Origin: Brasenia schreberi
Lineage: Eukaryota; Streptophyta; Magnoliopsida; Nymphaeales; Cabombaceae
Length of the DNA: 64,000 bases
Reading direction: 5' to 3'
NCBI GenBank assembly: GCA_036023115.1
Contig: JAYKKT010000040.1
Coordinates: 6,746,001 to 6,810,000, forward strand
Part shown: positions 45,836 through 56,469 of the stretch, piece by piece
Layout of the letters: the number at the start of each line of letters is the position of its first letter
Position numbering within the stretch: the stretch's first letter is position 1
Position numbers and translations under genes: made by a program
Notes under the pieces: model-generated
Told to the model about the DNA's origin: nothing
Database searches by the model: none
Seen by the model: the letters and a program-made list of their open reading frames with translations, nothing else

Positions 45836-46147
45836 ATGCAACCCTCCTCCTGTATCTGAGCTTGGGACCGGCCATACAATGATGATCCCTTACATGGGCG
45901 GAGTTGCCTGATATGGTAACCTCTGAGAAATTAATACCTGATCAACCATGCCACTTTCACTGTGGTGTAAGCTTGTGTAGCGTGAAGCTTGTCCCAACGC
46001 ATCATCCTATGAAATAGGTGATGTCTTCCCAATAATGACATCTTCACCGGAGACCCTTGTGCCTTACAGATAAAGGATAAGTCATGAGCCGTAGTGAAGG
46101 AACGTACAATTACGCATATTTAATTATATTAAAAGAAATAGAGGATG

Positions 46148-46300
46148 ACTCCGCCCATGTAAGGGATAATCCTTGCATTGCCGATCCCAAGCCCGGATAA
46201 AGGAGGAGGGTTGTGTTAGGCTTCCGACAGCCAGCGTAAAACTTCGTCGGATTTTTATAACATGGATTACAAAATTATCAGCATTGCTTTGGGGCATTAT
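46148..46300 (+). mobile_element. RTE LINE 5'-end fragment
   Basis: From ACTCCGCCCATGTAAGGG to 'attgctttggggcattatt' it matches the first 150 bp of the full-length LINE, then stops. No 3' tail is present. It lies just upstream of RPB2 exon A, probably in its former upstream intron. Confidence 0.85.
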
Positions 46301-46490
46301 TTTCAACAAGCTTTTCATCAAAAATGAGAAAAAAAACAAAAATCTCAAAGCTAGGTAAACTCGCCGGATTCCGACCGACTCATCACGTTTTCCGACTGGT
46401 TCAAGGCTGTCCCAATTCCATAGAGAAGACAGTATGAATGACCCTTTTTAAAGGCCCTTCATCTTATATGGTTGTTACTCAGTCTGTGCA

Positions 46491-46508
46491 GTAACGCTTA
46501 AGCGTTAC
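46491..46508. repeat. Perfect 18-bp palindrome
   Basis: gtaacgcttaagcgttac equals its own reverse complement. Flanking gca/tgc extends the symmetry imperfectly, with a 2-base offset. Confidence 0.8.
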
Positions 46509-46746
46509 ACTGCGAGTTGGTTGATTTGCCAAGAAAAAAGAATATTATAGGTTGTAAATGGGTTCTCAAAAAGAAGTATAAGGTCGATGGTTCAATCGAC
46601 AAGTTTAAAGCGAGGTTGGTTGAAAAGAATTTTTCGCAAAATGAGGAATAGATTATGTTCAGACATATTCTCCAATTGCAAAATTTGCATCTATCAAAAT
46701 AATCTTGGTGATACTAACATATTATGATTTGGATTTACATCATTTA

Positions 46747-47105
46747 GATGTAAAAACTATTTTTTTAAAAAGAGATTTAACAACCTGAAGGATATATAGT
46801 CGAAGGCCAAGAGGATAAACTATATAGGTTGAGAAAATCCCAATATGGCCGGAGACAATTACCTCACCAATGATATTTAACTTTTCAAAATGCCATAGTT
46901 AAACTTGGGTTTGTTACTAATGAACTTCACTGTGTATATGTATAATGTAAAAACTATTCTTTTAAAAAGAGATTTAGATGAAATCATCTATATGCAATAA
47001 CGTGAAGGATATATAGTCGAAGGCTGAGAGGATAAACTATATAGGTTGATAAAATCCCAATATGGCCTGAGACAATCACCTCGCCAATGATATTTGACTT
47101 TTCAA
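46747..47105 (+). repeat. Tandem duplication (about 200 bp unit) in copia-3 RT
   Basis: 'atgtaaaaactat' followed by 'aaaaagagattta', 'ggatatatagtcgaagg' and 'aaaatcccaatatggcc' occurs at 46747-46890 and again at 46948-47105. The second unit keeps about 20 bp (gatgaaatcatctatatgca) missing from the first. Confidence 0.85.
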
Positions 47106-47841
47106 AGTTAAACTTGGTTGCTAATGAACTTCACTGTGTATATGTACGAAACTGTGGGAGTCACTTTGTCATCTTATCTTTATATGCAAATGACATATTG
47201 TTGATTGAGAATAACAATGAGATGATTGTCAAAACCAACTCATGGTTGAACTCAAGGTTCGAAACGAATGATATGGGAAAGCATCCTGTATCCTAGGTAT
47301 AAAAAATTTTCAAGATAAAGAATCAAAACTTCAATGCTTAAGTTAAGAGAGATATATTAATTATATTCTCAAGAAGTTTAAAAATGAGTGAATGTAAGTT
47401 TGCATCTACACCTATTGCAAAAGGGGTTAAATTGAACAAGGTTGATTGTCCCGTTTAAGGAGACGATAAGCCTAATGTTCCTTATGCATAGGTTGTGAGC
47501 AACCTTATGTATGCTATGTTGTGCACAATACCTGATATCAGCTTTGTTGTTGATCTTGTAAGTAGATATCAAAGTAATCCTAGATGACAATATTGGATGC
47601 TGTGAAGAGGATTTTAAGATATCTTAAAGAAACAAAAGACTTAGAAACTTTGTTTTCAAGCAGATGAACTGAAAGTGTTAGGATACTCATATGCTAACTT
47701 TGTTGGTAAGAAAAATAATAGCAAATCAAGCTTAGAACAAATATTTTTATTTGGAGGTAGTTCAGTTTCTTGTGTATGCAATAAATAAGGATGTGTAGCG
47801 TTACACAAGAGGCTAAGTATATTGCTTGCAATATCGGTGCT

Positions 47842-47979
47842 ACTTGTGCCGTTTGGATAAACCGCTTCATATGTGATTTGAAGCTAGATATAACCAACGA
47901 GCGAGTTGTTACTTGTGCCGTTTGGATAAACCGCTTCATATGTGATTTGAAGCTAGATATAGCCAACGAGCGAGTTGTT
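47842..47979 (+). repeat. In-frame 69-bp tandem duplication in copia-3
   Basis: Units 47842-47910 and 47911-47979 encode two copies of a 23-residue block starting TCAVWINRFICDLKLDI and ending NERVV, differing by Thr/Ala. Unlike other duplications here the frame is kept. Confidence 0.93.
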
Positions 47980-48240
47980 ATATATTATGATAATAGTGCA
48001 TCAATTACTCTTATTAAGAGTGAAACTGATAACTCACGAAGCACGCATATAGTGGTTAAATATCACTATGTTAATGATATAATCAAAACAAATGAAATAA
48101 TTATATGTTATATATGCCAACTATTGATATATTGGCGGACTCCTTAATAAAAAGATTCTGTGAAGAATTGTTTACTAAACGTGTAACCCATATGAGGTTA
48201 AGATATACTTAGTAGGCTCTAGTGGCACGAGAGATGTAAG

Positions 48241-48813
48241 TAGTGGATGACCACTCTCGGTCTCGTTACTTACTAACAACGATGATAAATGCAGGAAGAA
48301 TGACTCTCTTCCCAAATTTGATGAAATCGTATCATTTTGAAAATTAAATATTTTATAAAACTATTTTTATGTTTTCGAAAAGTACAGAAAATATCCCGAA
48401 TAAAAATAAAAATAGTTGTTAAAATGAAAAGTCATAAATAAAAACTCGAAAGATAGAAAGTCACGTATAAATATAAAAAAAAAAAACTGTATAAAAAATA
48501 AAGTGAAAAAACACGAGACAGTGATTCATAATTACTTACAATCTTATCACAAAACCCTATAGAAGTAACCTAGAATAATACACATTATTTTCTTTTTATT
48601 CCTTACATTAAAGGAAAATACACAAAAAGCAAACGGAAACGAAAGAGAGAAGCATACAAAAAGAGGCAAGTCCATTTTCGCAGGTTGCCCCAACAAACCA
48701 TACATCAAATATTCCCTCACACACAAACATTTAAAGCCAAGGATTTCTTTAGCAGGTAAACAAGGAAATCAGATCAGTGATTAATCCCCTACCAAGCACC
48801 AGACCGAGATGTC
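48241..48813. other. Intergenic DNA, 3' side of RALF
   Basis: AT-rich. It would contain the RALF 3' untranslated region (low-coordinate side of the - strand gene). No gene recognised. Confidence 0.4.
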
Positions 48814-49233
48814 TCACGTGTATTGTCGGCCGCCGCAACGATTCCCCGCCGTACAAGCCCTCCCACCATAGGGATTCGACGTCCCTGCGGGACGGCAGCT
48901 GCTTTGTTTATAAGGAGCACCGGTCACTAGACACGGCACAAAATTTCGCTGATTGAAATTGTAGATTCCTGAACTACCTTTGGACGCTTGGAGTCGTCGG
49001 TTGGCATGGGAGTCCATTTCCATCTCCCCCTCCTCCTCAATGGTGAATTCTATTAGAGATCCATTACTCCATCGGCTTGTTTCTGTTCCCAGCCGCTTCG
49101 GACTCGATATGGCCTCTGGAGTAGGTATCACGGCCACCACTGTGTCGGTGCAGCCATTGGACATAAGCAGTACCACCAATAGCACAAAAAAGGGGGAGGA
49201 AAAGCAGGTGGCACTGTTATCCGTGCGCCCCAT
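48814..49233 (-). CDS. RALF: RALF-like secreted peptide precursor, 139 aa
   Basis: RALFs are secreted cysteine-rich peptides that alkalinise the apoplast and signal through CrRLK1L receptors of the FERONIA group and LRX/LLG partners. The 139-residue single-exon precursor has a hydrophobic signal segment (about residues 14-27, FFVLLVVLLMSNG). An acidic pro-region follows (IEFTIEEEGEMEMDSH), then a dibasic site NRRLQ (Arg 79-80). The C-terminal peptide has four cysteines (101, 113, 127, 133) in VPCLVTGAPYKQSSCRPAG and NPYGGRACTAGNRCGG, matching RALF spacing and the conserved NPY. The YISY motif is replaced by GSSGIYNF and the terminal RCRR by RCGGRQYT, so it is an atypical member. The start ATG at 49231-49233 is preceded by ccaagagaggcaaag and a TATA-like box. 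No lesions are seen; it appears functional. Confidence 0.88.
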   Translation of the reverse strand: MGRTDNSATCFSSPFFVLLVVLLMSNGCTDTVVAVIPTPEAISSPKRLGTETSRWSNGSLIEFTIEEEGEMEMDSHANRRLQASKGSSGIYNFNQRNFVPCLVTGAPYKQSSCRPAGTSNPYGGRACTAGNRCGGRQYT

Positions 49234-49278
49234 CTTTGCCTCTCTTGGTTAAGGATGGAGGGGGCTTAGCAATCAGCT

Positions 49279-49285
49279 ACTTATA
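49279..49285 (-). promoter_or_regulatory. TATA-like box of the RALF gene
   Basis: TATAAGT on the - strand, within ttttataagtag, lies 46-52 bp upstream of the RALF ATG. That would leave a leader of about 20 nt. Position and context are plausible but not proven. Confidence 0.5.
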
Positions 49286-49479
49286 AAACATGCGAACCGG
49301 TCCGTATGGACTTCTGGTGATAGGCCATCAATGTCATATCCTTTTCATTTCAACGAGGGGCGTAAAAGCCCTGGCAGGCTGGCTCCACTCGTTAAAGAAA
49401 TTATCAGCTCGAACCCAAATTCAAGCTAGAACCGAGCCATAGCTAGAACCGAGACATGCATGATATTGGCAATATTGCC

Positions 49480-49830
49480 CAACCTAGACTTGGACGGTTT
49501 CTAATCGGCCCGGTGGTTCTAATCAGAACCAAACCGGGTCAAGAACCGGCCGAATTCAGAACTGGTGAAATCTGAACTGGAACCAAAGAACACCCGATTC
49601 AATTCTGGTTTCACCTCTTATAAAACTGGAACCAGAATCAAACCGAACTCTACATATATATTTTAAAAAATCCTCATAATTTTTTATTTTTAAAATAAAA
49701 GTATAAGTTCTGGTCTCAAACCAGAACTACCCCAGAACCGATGGTTTTGAAACTATAACTGTAACCTGCCATAAACCGGTTCAGTTATGGTTTTAAGCTA
49801 ACTGGAACCAGTGGTTTGGAACAAGGCATG
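49480..49830. repeat. AACCGG/GGTTCC-rich dispersed repeat, copy 3
   Basis: Recurring words include 'aatcggcccggtggttct', 'gaaccaaaccgggtcaag', 'aaccggttcagttatgg' and 'aactggaaccagtggttt'. Non-coding; the longest of the copies in continuous text. Confidence 0.6.
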
Positions 49831-51159
49831 TCTAGCCCAACCGTTGGGGACACAATCAAATCCGACACGAGCAAGGCAGGGATCCAGTTGAACTGGGTGT
49901 GGATTCGGTTGTATGGGGTACCCGAACATCTTTGACCAGGTATGGGCTAAGAAGTACCTGACCTGAACATCTTAAAATGAGTTTCTCACTGTTACGGGCC
50001 GGAAGGGTAAGCCTGCCTTGCTCCAAAATATGAACCAACCAGTCTAATTTCATTTTTCAAGTTTTATGGACTTAATTTTGGTCGAGGTCCAAAGAACAGG
50101 CATGTCACTGTACGAAATAAATTTATTACAATTGGGTTGGATTGGCCAAATACGATCCAAATCTGTGACAAACAGGCTCATAATATAAGACTGAATCTGT
50201 CATTCTTGGCCTCATCAGTATCTGGGGTCGAGCAGAAGGAACCAATTATTTGCTTAGGTATTCAAACATCGGTTATTTTCTACAATATTATGGACTGTAA
50301 GAGTGGAGGCAGGATTAACCTTTGTTGGCTCATTAGATTGTTATTTGTTCCTTGTTCTTCATCTCTCTAACCCAACCAATCTTCCTAATTTTCATTCTAG
50401 CACACACACATATAGGAAAACTAGATTCTGCCAACTGGTGGAGTGATGATATATCCACAGTTGTTCATTTATTAATTTTTTTATGGTATGAGTTTAATTT
50501 AAAAAATTTAGGAGTTTTTAATAATGATGAAAAACAATATTATTAAACTTTTACTCTCGAAAAACAGATTGAGAATGAGTTAACAACATACATGCTATAT
50601 CAATATATATATATATATAGTCTAACCTTTCCATCGGTCGCCTCATGCATACATGATCCAAGTCGGGCTCATGAATAGGTGAACTGTGAACCATAGCTCG
50701 ACTGGCGCCAAAATGAACAGTCAGCAACTTGTTTCGTTCGTCACTACCAGGCATTCATGATCGACGGGCCACCCTACGGGCACTGAAGGTGACATCTTGT
50801 CATGAGAGAAAACCCGTGTTATGTCATTAATGCATAACCCATGTTGCTATTACGAAATCCTTACCGTCCATCTCCTTTCTTGTCACTTGATGGGAACTTA
50901 GATAACCTTTTTGTTCTGATTGTACACGGTTTTCAAGGTAAACGTACGGTTGAGATTTAGTATCACCCACGATGGGTTATATGAAATAGGACCTGATGTA
51001 TTTAATAGTTCATACTTTTAGAGATTGTGGTGAGATTCATAAGTACTTGCTTCATTATTTTTTTTTGTCCGATATGGATGTTTCTTTCTTTTCAAGAATA
51101 AATATGGAAATAGATTCATAGCTAGTCCGATCAAATGGGGACCCGGTTTCTATTGAATC
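49831..51159. other. Intergenic DNA
   Basis: No gene was recognised. A short (TA)n run is at about 50605-50620. Open frames at 49856-50053, 50137-50370, 50352-50546 and 50551-50754 have no relatives that I recognise. Confidence 0.4.
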
Positions 51160-51270
51160 TTTTTTTTCTTTTGGTTACAGCTGGGAGTTGTAAGCCTGAT
51201 ATGCATGACCACAAATCGAACTCATGATCAACATTGTATGATTCCAGTGCGCTGCCGTCTGGTGCATTTC
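51160..51270 (-). mobile_element. SINE-like element, second group
   Basis: On the - strand a box-A-like segment (cggcagcgcactgga) is followed by a box-B-like CATGAGTTCGATTTG (about 51216-51232), then 'ggcttacaactcccagctg' and an A-rich tail at 51160-51172. The box B wording (GGTCATGAGTT-type) is shared with 52545 and 52690. Confidence 0.5.
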
Positions 51271-52544
51271 TACTCAATGGTTGGATTTGATCTTAACCCA
51301 AGCCCCAGACTGATTAGGGTCAGGGTATGGTAAAAAAATATTCATTTAGGCATCCGGGTCCAGTTGGGATTATCGGACTATTGTATGGAGTCGGGTGTGT
51401 GTCAAAGCAAAAGTTGTGCCAGACCAAGTACAATTGAAGTTCTTATTAAGATCCAAAAGAGTTCACCTTAAATATATACAGTATGTTAGTTTTCCATGAA
51501 AGTTTAGAGAGATGTATTTGGTGTTTTATGTGAATATGATATAAGTGAAATGTAAGGTAAATACTAGAAGGTATCATAACAAGACCAATAATAATACATG
51601 GTGCCAGGTCTCTAGCAGCCAACTAGCCCAGTTTGGCCCTTGTAGCTTAAGCCGATGAGGAAGAAGAAAGGCTGCTAAACTGCAGGTAATTATGATTATT
51701 CTTTATAAACTCCCATATTTGTGAAAATTTCAAAGTCTACGTTTGAAGGGCTGATCTACCCTCGAAGACATTTTCCGGCTTTATTTCTTCACCACATTCT
51801 ACCACCACGTGTGCTTGTCGCCTGACCACCAACCCTACCACCATGCACCGCCAGAATGTGCTCACCCAAACACTTGTTTTTGTAACAAATGCTCATCATA
51901 TAATAATCTCTTTCATCTTTAGTTTATGAAGAATAAACATAATTACTTCTAAACCGCCTTTTTTCTTAAGAGAAAACTATACATTTACTATTCTCTCTCT
52001 CTCTCTCTGGTACAAACACACGTAAAAGCAATGGATTTTATTTAGTTCGTGAAACCAAGGGGATCAGGTATGTTATCCCTGACCGAGCAAAATGATCCAA
52101 ATTAACGATGACTAACAAAACGCTGGTAATGTGCGTTCCTTGGGCATCCCCTACTTCAAGGATTAGCGTTTGCACGGGGACCATTCACCTCTCCAGTCGG
52201 TGTTAAGGCCTCGCCCACTCAGGTACAGATGTCATTGGAGATGACCACTACCAAGAAGAGAAGAAAAACGAAGCTGGTGGAGGAGGGGGATAAGGAGATG
52301 GTGGTGGTGCTACTGCTGGCCCTGATGCTCATGGCGGTGGAGGATAAGAAGGTGATCATCTGCCTCTATTTGGTTTACCAATTGGCTATTTATAGAAGGG
52401 CAGGTGTTGTAAAATCAATCATATGTTTACTGCCTTGAAATTAATTACTACGAATTAGTCCTTTCTTTTGTCTGATTTTGACATAAATCCTGGATCTTCA
52501 CAGAGACTTTTCTGTTCATAAACAACACGACCCCACTGCACAAC
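51271..52544. other. Intergenic DNA
   Basis: No supported gene. The frame 52229-52438 (KKRRKTKLVEEGDKEMVVVL) has no recognisable domain. A (CT)n run is at about 51993-52007. Confidence 0.4.
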
Positions 52545-52810
52545 CAGCAATAACTCACTTGGCTGGGGGTTGGGCTCACAAGTCAAAGGTCATGAGTTTG
52601 ATACAGCGACCGTGCATCTGGCTTCGGCCTCCCATTTTAAACAAAGAGAAACAATGCACAACCTTAGCTGTTTAAAGTGACTTTCCCACAGCACAAGGAG
52701 CAATCTCACCTTCTACCTGGCTAGGGGTCTACTCACATTGAAGGTCATGCGTTCAATACTTGGGGTGTCCATCTCCCTCCGGCAGCCTCCCAATTTTACC
52801 GAAAAAATTT
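52545..52810 (+). mobile_element. Two adjacent SINE-like elements, second group
   Basis: Copy at 52545-52650: 'taactcacttggctggggg', 'aggtcatgagtttgata', 'ggcttcggcctcccatttt'. Copy at 52690-52810: 'gcaatctcaccttctacctg', 'aaggtcatgcgttcaata', 'cagcctcccaattttacc', then an A run. Each has a box-A-like then box-B-like order and a shared 3' part, suggesting a family. No target duplications found. Confidence 0.5.
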
Positions 52811-53744
52811 GTCTTCCTCACTGTTATAGTACCAATTAAACAAAGATAGAAGCCAAGGATCTTACATCGAACATCCTCCAAATGCTGGTATGAGATGTAG
52901 CATTAATATGAGCGGTCATATTTGCTTTTTCAAATATATGATGGCCTATATTCCTGCTAGCGACTACTACCAGCTCGCTGGTATGACAATCTCTCTAATT
53001 TAAATAAAAATAGTTTCTAATTTTCCATCTTAATTGTAGAAAACGACCTTCAGACTTTATTAGTGTTGATCTCAGGAATTCTTTTAGTGAGACACACTTG
53101 TATTTTACATTCATAAAACACTCTATTTTTCTATATCCAACAACACTAGGAATTTTTCAAAAATTTGGTGAAGTTCATGCCTCACCTTACCCTAAAGTAG
53201 GTCCACCCTTGAACCGACTATTGCATTTCTTTGGTATACAACCAAAACCAAAACCAAGATTCTTCCCGCACTAAGTGATAATAAAAAACATACTACCAGC
53301 AGTGGTGGGGACTTTCTTTGTGGATATAGAGGTTAAATGTTTGATATATCGAACTACATTACCTTATATGAGTTGAGGTTACATATTGATCTCATGCACA
53401 AATGAGCAAAGCCCAGACCATCCTACGTTCATCATCCCAATCGAAAGCTCGGCCTGAGTACAGCTAACATGAACAACGATTGTCTCCTTCGTGACTTCGT
53501 CATTTAGTGACAGGCTGCCCTACTTTAACCACCCTAAAGGACGGCTTCACGTGGTATGAAAGGGTCATATATTAGGACAGAATCGAGTCATATGATCTAT
53601 GACACACGTTAGTAATATGTTGCCACGGTTACAATTAATTGGCATTAATTGTTGGGTTAATTAAATTTATGTATATTAATTACATTTGGTTCTTATGTGA
53701 AGGTCCTAAAGCATAAAAGTCATGTGTGAGGAACTTGCGTATAT
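52811..53744. other. Intergenic DNA up to the second solo LTR
   Basis: No gene or clear element was recognised. Confidence 0.4.
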
Positions 53745-55915
53745 TGTAGATGTGAAAATTTTACTCCGAAGTCTATGTGGAGACTTAAAATAACTTTTCA
53801 CACACTACGTTATGCGCGAGCATGACAGGTAGTTTACTTAAACTATCAAAGTTAATTTCTAACTTCTAAAATAATTATAGGTAAGTGAGATTTTTTCAAC
53901 TTAGGCCTTCTTGAACCGATGCTCAAGGATCAACCTAAACGCTTTGAGGATTGTTTTGGATCAATTGTGTTTTCAAAATTCACTTTCAAATCCAAAAGGC
54001 TTAACCAAATTCGTGAAACTAGGTCTTCAAAGAAAATATTCCAAAGTTTTGAAAAACAAAAACTGATTTGTTTTCAAAACTTATTCCCAGATTTTTCTTA
54101 ATAGTTTTTGAGTCTCCAAAAATCATGAAACTTTTACGGTGAGTAGAAACAAGTATGGAGATTTAGAAAATATTTTTATTCTCATTTTTGGTGTTGTAAA
54201 TGTACACAATCATATCAAACATTTGTCTTTTCTCAAGCATTCGAGACTTATATGTGACAAAAACACAAAGGTTTAAAAAAACTATTGTATCTTAGGGTAC
54301 AGTTCTTCAATCTCTATGAACTTAGTCTTATTGGAAAGATATGAATGTCAATTTTCTAATGAAACCAATTTTAATGGAATTGATTCATTACAGACAAAGT
54401 TATTGGATGATAACCCAACCTCTATTGCAGGAAACACAAGTTTTATAGATTCAGTTTTGGATTTATCCGATTTTCTCTAATTTTATTTACGTGGTTGTAC
54501 GACCCTAAAATTCTTGAAAATTCTATTATAAGTGAGATGGTGTGTGGAGATTTGAGTACAAATTTTTGATCATTTGGAGTAGAGAAAAAGAAATTAAAAA
54601 TGAAACATTAGACAAATGAAGGATGTAGAAAACGTATTTTCATGTTTAGAAAATACATTGATGCATTTCGTTCGAAATTTGAAGACAAATCACAACAATT
54701 TCAAAGTAAATGACTGAAGAAAATAAAGTAAAGTATAATTATATCTTAAGCATATAGGTGATTAAGAGATATTAGAGATTACAATGTATAGAGGGGTAGA
54801 GGAAACTGAAAATCAAACACATAAAAGACATCTACTGAAATAAAATTGAGTAGCAAAATAACTAGCTATTACATCAATGGGGGAAGACAACTGCTCTTTA
54901 ATTACAACCGCTTAAATTGAATAAAAGCAAGGAAGATATCAATGAAAAAAAGAGGGGATTAATTGATCTTGCTCATGACAACAAGGGAGAAAGACAACTT
55001 GTGAAAGGGGTGGTTCCTCTCCTTCCCCCTTTCTCTCTTTTCCTCTCCCTCTCTTTTTCTCCATTTCTCTCTTGCTGCAACTCTCCCTATCTTTCTTCAC
55101 CTCCTTCAATATTGGAAACCCAATCCCAAGGCCTCTATTTATAGTCCTTAAGGGAAGGGGCCTAGAGCCTTCCACGGTTTGGGTATGGATGTGCTTCTTG
55201 GCGCAACACTTGATCCAACTCCATTACTGGCCACATGGCTTCACATGGGCCTCCTAGTGGTCCTTCTTGGGTCAAGCTTGGCTAAGGTGCGGTCTGGCTC
55301 GACTTGGTGCAACCTAGTGGAGTCCAGCTAAGTGTAATCCTTGGTTCAATTTGGTGCCACCTAGTGTAATCCTTGGTGTCATTCCTATTCAAACTGATCC
55401 AAGGTTGGCCCCTTCAAGCACATGGGCTGGGTGTAGCCCACAGGAGTTGCCTTGGACTTGGGTGGGTTAGCTAAACTCACCATAGTGTCTCTTGCTCGCA
55501 CATAGTATCTTAGCTTGAGTTTTGACTTGGGTATGGTCTAGGCCTTATTGGTTTCAACTTTCTTAGCCCACTCGACACTTGATCCTTCGTCTTCTTCAAT
55601 TTTGCTTCGGAATCAGACGGTTGATTTATGTATTGACCCATTCCTTGCTTAGCCTTCTTCCTGAATCCTCGACGGGGTTTTTGCAAGTTCATCCTCAGGC
55701 TTTATTCCATCTTTGGTTAAATCATCCTCTTTTTAATTTTTAAAACTTGGTTTTGTAACTTTAAGTTTAAAACATTTGATTTCAAAACATTTTTTTTAGT
55801 AGTTTGTGAAAATTGCATGTTGTATTTAAATCAGGGATTTTAAAACAAGCCTATTATTTCGAAAACTATCAAAGATGCTTGGATATATTTTTGAAAATAT
55901 TTTAGGGTGTTTACG
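53745..55915 (-). mobile_element. Solo LTR, 2171 bp, same family as 4075-6232
   Basis: Read on the - strand it starts (C/T)GTAAACACCC at 55915 and ends TCTACA at 53745. Flanks tatat (53740-53744) and catat (55916-55920) form a 5-bp target duplication with one change. Matching landmarks are the TATA-like 'ggactataaatagaggcc' (near 55140), 'attttagggtcgta' (near 54500) and 'aagtctccacatagactt' (near 53770). The frames at 54917-55257 are inside the LTR and are not genes. Confidence 0.8.
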
Positions 55916-56469
55916 CATATGAAGACTAAGAGATAAAGTTTAGTCCCATAGAAACCCAAATATTCTTTTATATATTTAGTAGCTCATGAACCTCAGTTCA
56001 AAGTTCTTGTAGAAGACATGCTAGATGATACATGTGTCTATGCGCATGCGTAGGTCGGGTCAGGCCTGGGTTTGAGTTTAGTAATTCTGTTCGATCTATC
56101 TTTTTGTATGAAAAGTTTTGATCTAACAGTTAAATGGATCATATGTGTGAACAACATGAGATTGAAGATATGCATTGGTTGCATTGGATCCAAGATCCGT
56201 AATCAACCATATTTTCTACAGAGTGGGATTTGGGCTTCCCTAATCCGTGCTAAACATTCTTGCACTCTCTCCTCCCATCCTCTACTCTTTGCATTTTCCT
56301 TCTATCTACAGTGACTAATCCTACTTCTATTCTATTCTCCAGTTAAGGCAATTGGCACGTGGCGAAGAACGACTCCAATAAGGTATGTGCTTTCGTCATG
56401 TCTATTTTATCTTGAGAGAAAAGCAGAGGTACACTAGCAGAATCTAATTTCTTTCAAGAAAGTTTGCAA
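55916..56469. other. Intergenic DNA
   Basis: No gene recognised. The frame 56072-56314 has no known relatives. Confidence 0.4.

Larger units (their letters stand above)
38007..45904 (-). mobile_element. Short RTE-derived element (5' end joined to 3' end), carrying the copia insertion
   Basis: On the - strand the LINE 5' end (ACTCCGCCCATGTAAGGG..., 45841-45904) runs to the copia insertion. It resumes at 38095 and within about 35 bp reaches the LINE 3' end ('atccatgtagcatggaaaac', 'gccttagttgttcttg', 38007-38065). Without the copia it would be roughly 155-165 bp, lacking all coding sequence. Flanks gtttaatatggtaac (left) and gcctgatatggtaac (right) match at 12 of 15 positions, all differences transitions. 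This fits an old, non-autonomous insertion mobilised by the LINE. Confidence 0.75.
37134..46062 (-). pseudogene. RPB2: RNA polymerase II second-largest subunit (RPB2), partial, split by nested transposons
   Basis: RPB2 forms half of the catalytic cleft of RNA polymerase II. Three - strand pieces remain. Exon A, 45938-46062, reads GTRVSGEDVIIGKTSPIS, a TAG stop, DDALGQASRYTSLHHSESGM, then VDQ before a GT donor; about six residues (KRDHST-like) are deleted after RYT. Exon B, 37435-37734, is exactly 300 bp with intact AG and GT borders. It reads [60 protein letters not shown] and [10 protein letters not shown]. Piece C, 37134-37250, reads [20 protein letters not shown] and [19 protein letters not shown], with the first CxxC pair of the zinc-binding site. 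Between B and C the family has roughly 80-90 more residues, absent here, and the rest of the C-terminus is also missing. The 8.2-kb gap between A and B is an intron filled by nested insertions. It is non-functional. Confidence 0.92.
46513..48240 (+). mobile_element. Ty1/copia remnant (copia-3), RT to RNase H
   Basis: Translations include RKKNIIGCKWVLKKKYKVDG and FKARLV near 46530-46620, LHCVYVRNCGSHFVILSLYA then NDILLIENNNEM (47087-47296; the RT box reads YAND, catalytically dead), and an RNase H/C-terminal segment at 47791-48147 ending near 'DPLIKRFCEELFTKR'. It is the same family as copia-1 (3035-8035), opposite strand. No LTRs were delimited. It contains two internal tandem duplications. 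Confidence 0.8.

Noticed and set aside
48980..49252. 90-residue open frame on the plus strand
   Set aside because: Opposite-strand shadow of the RALF gene.
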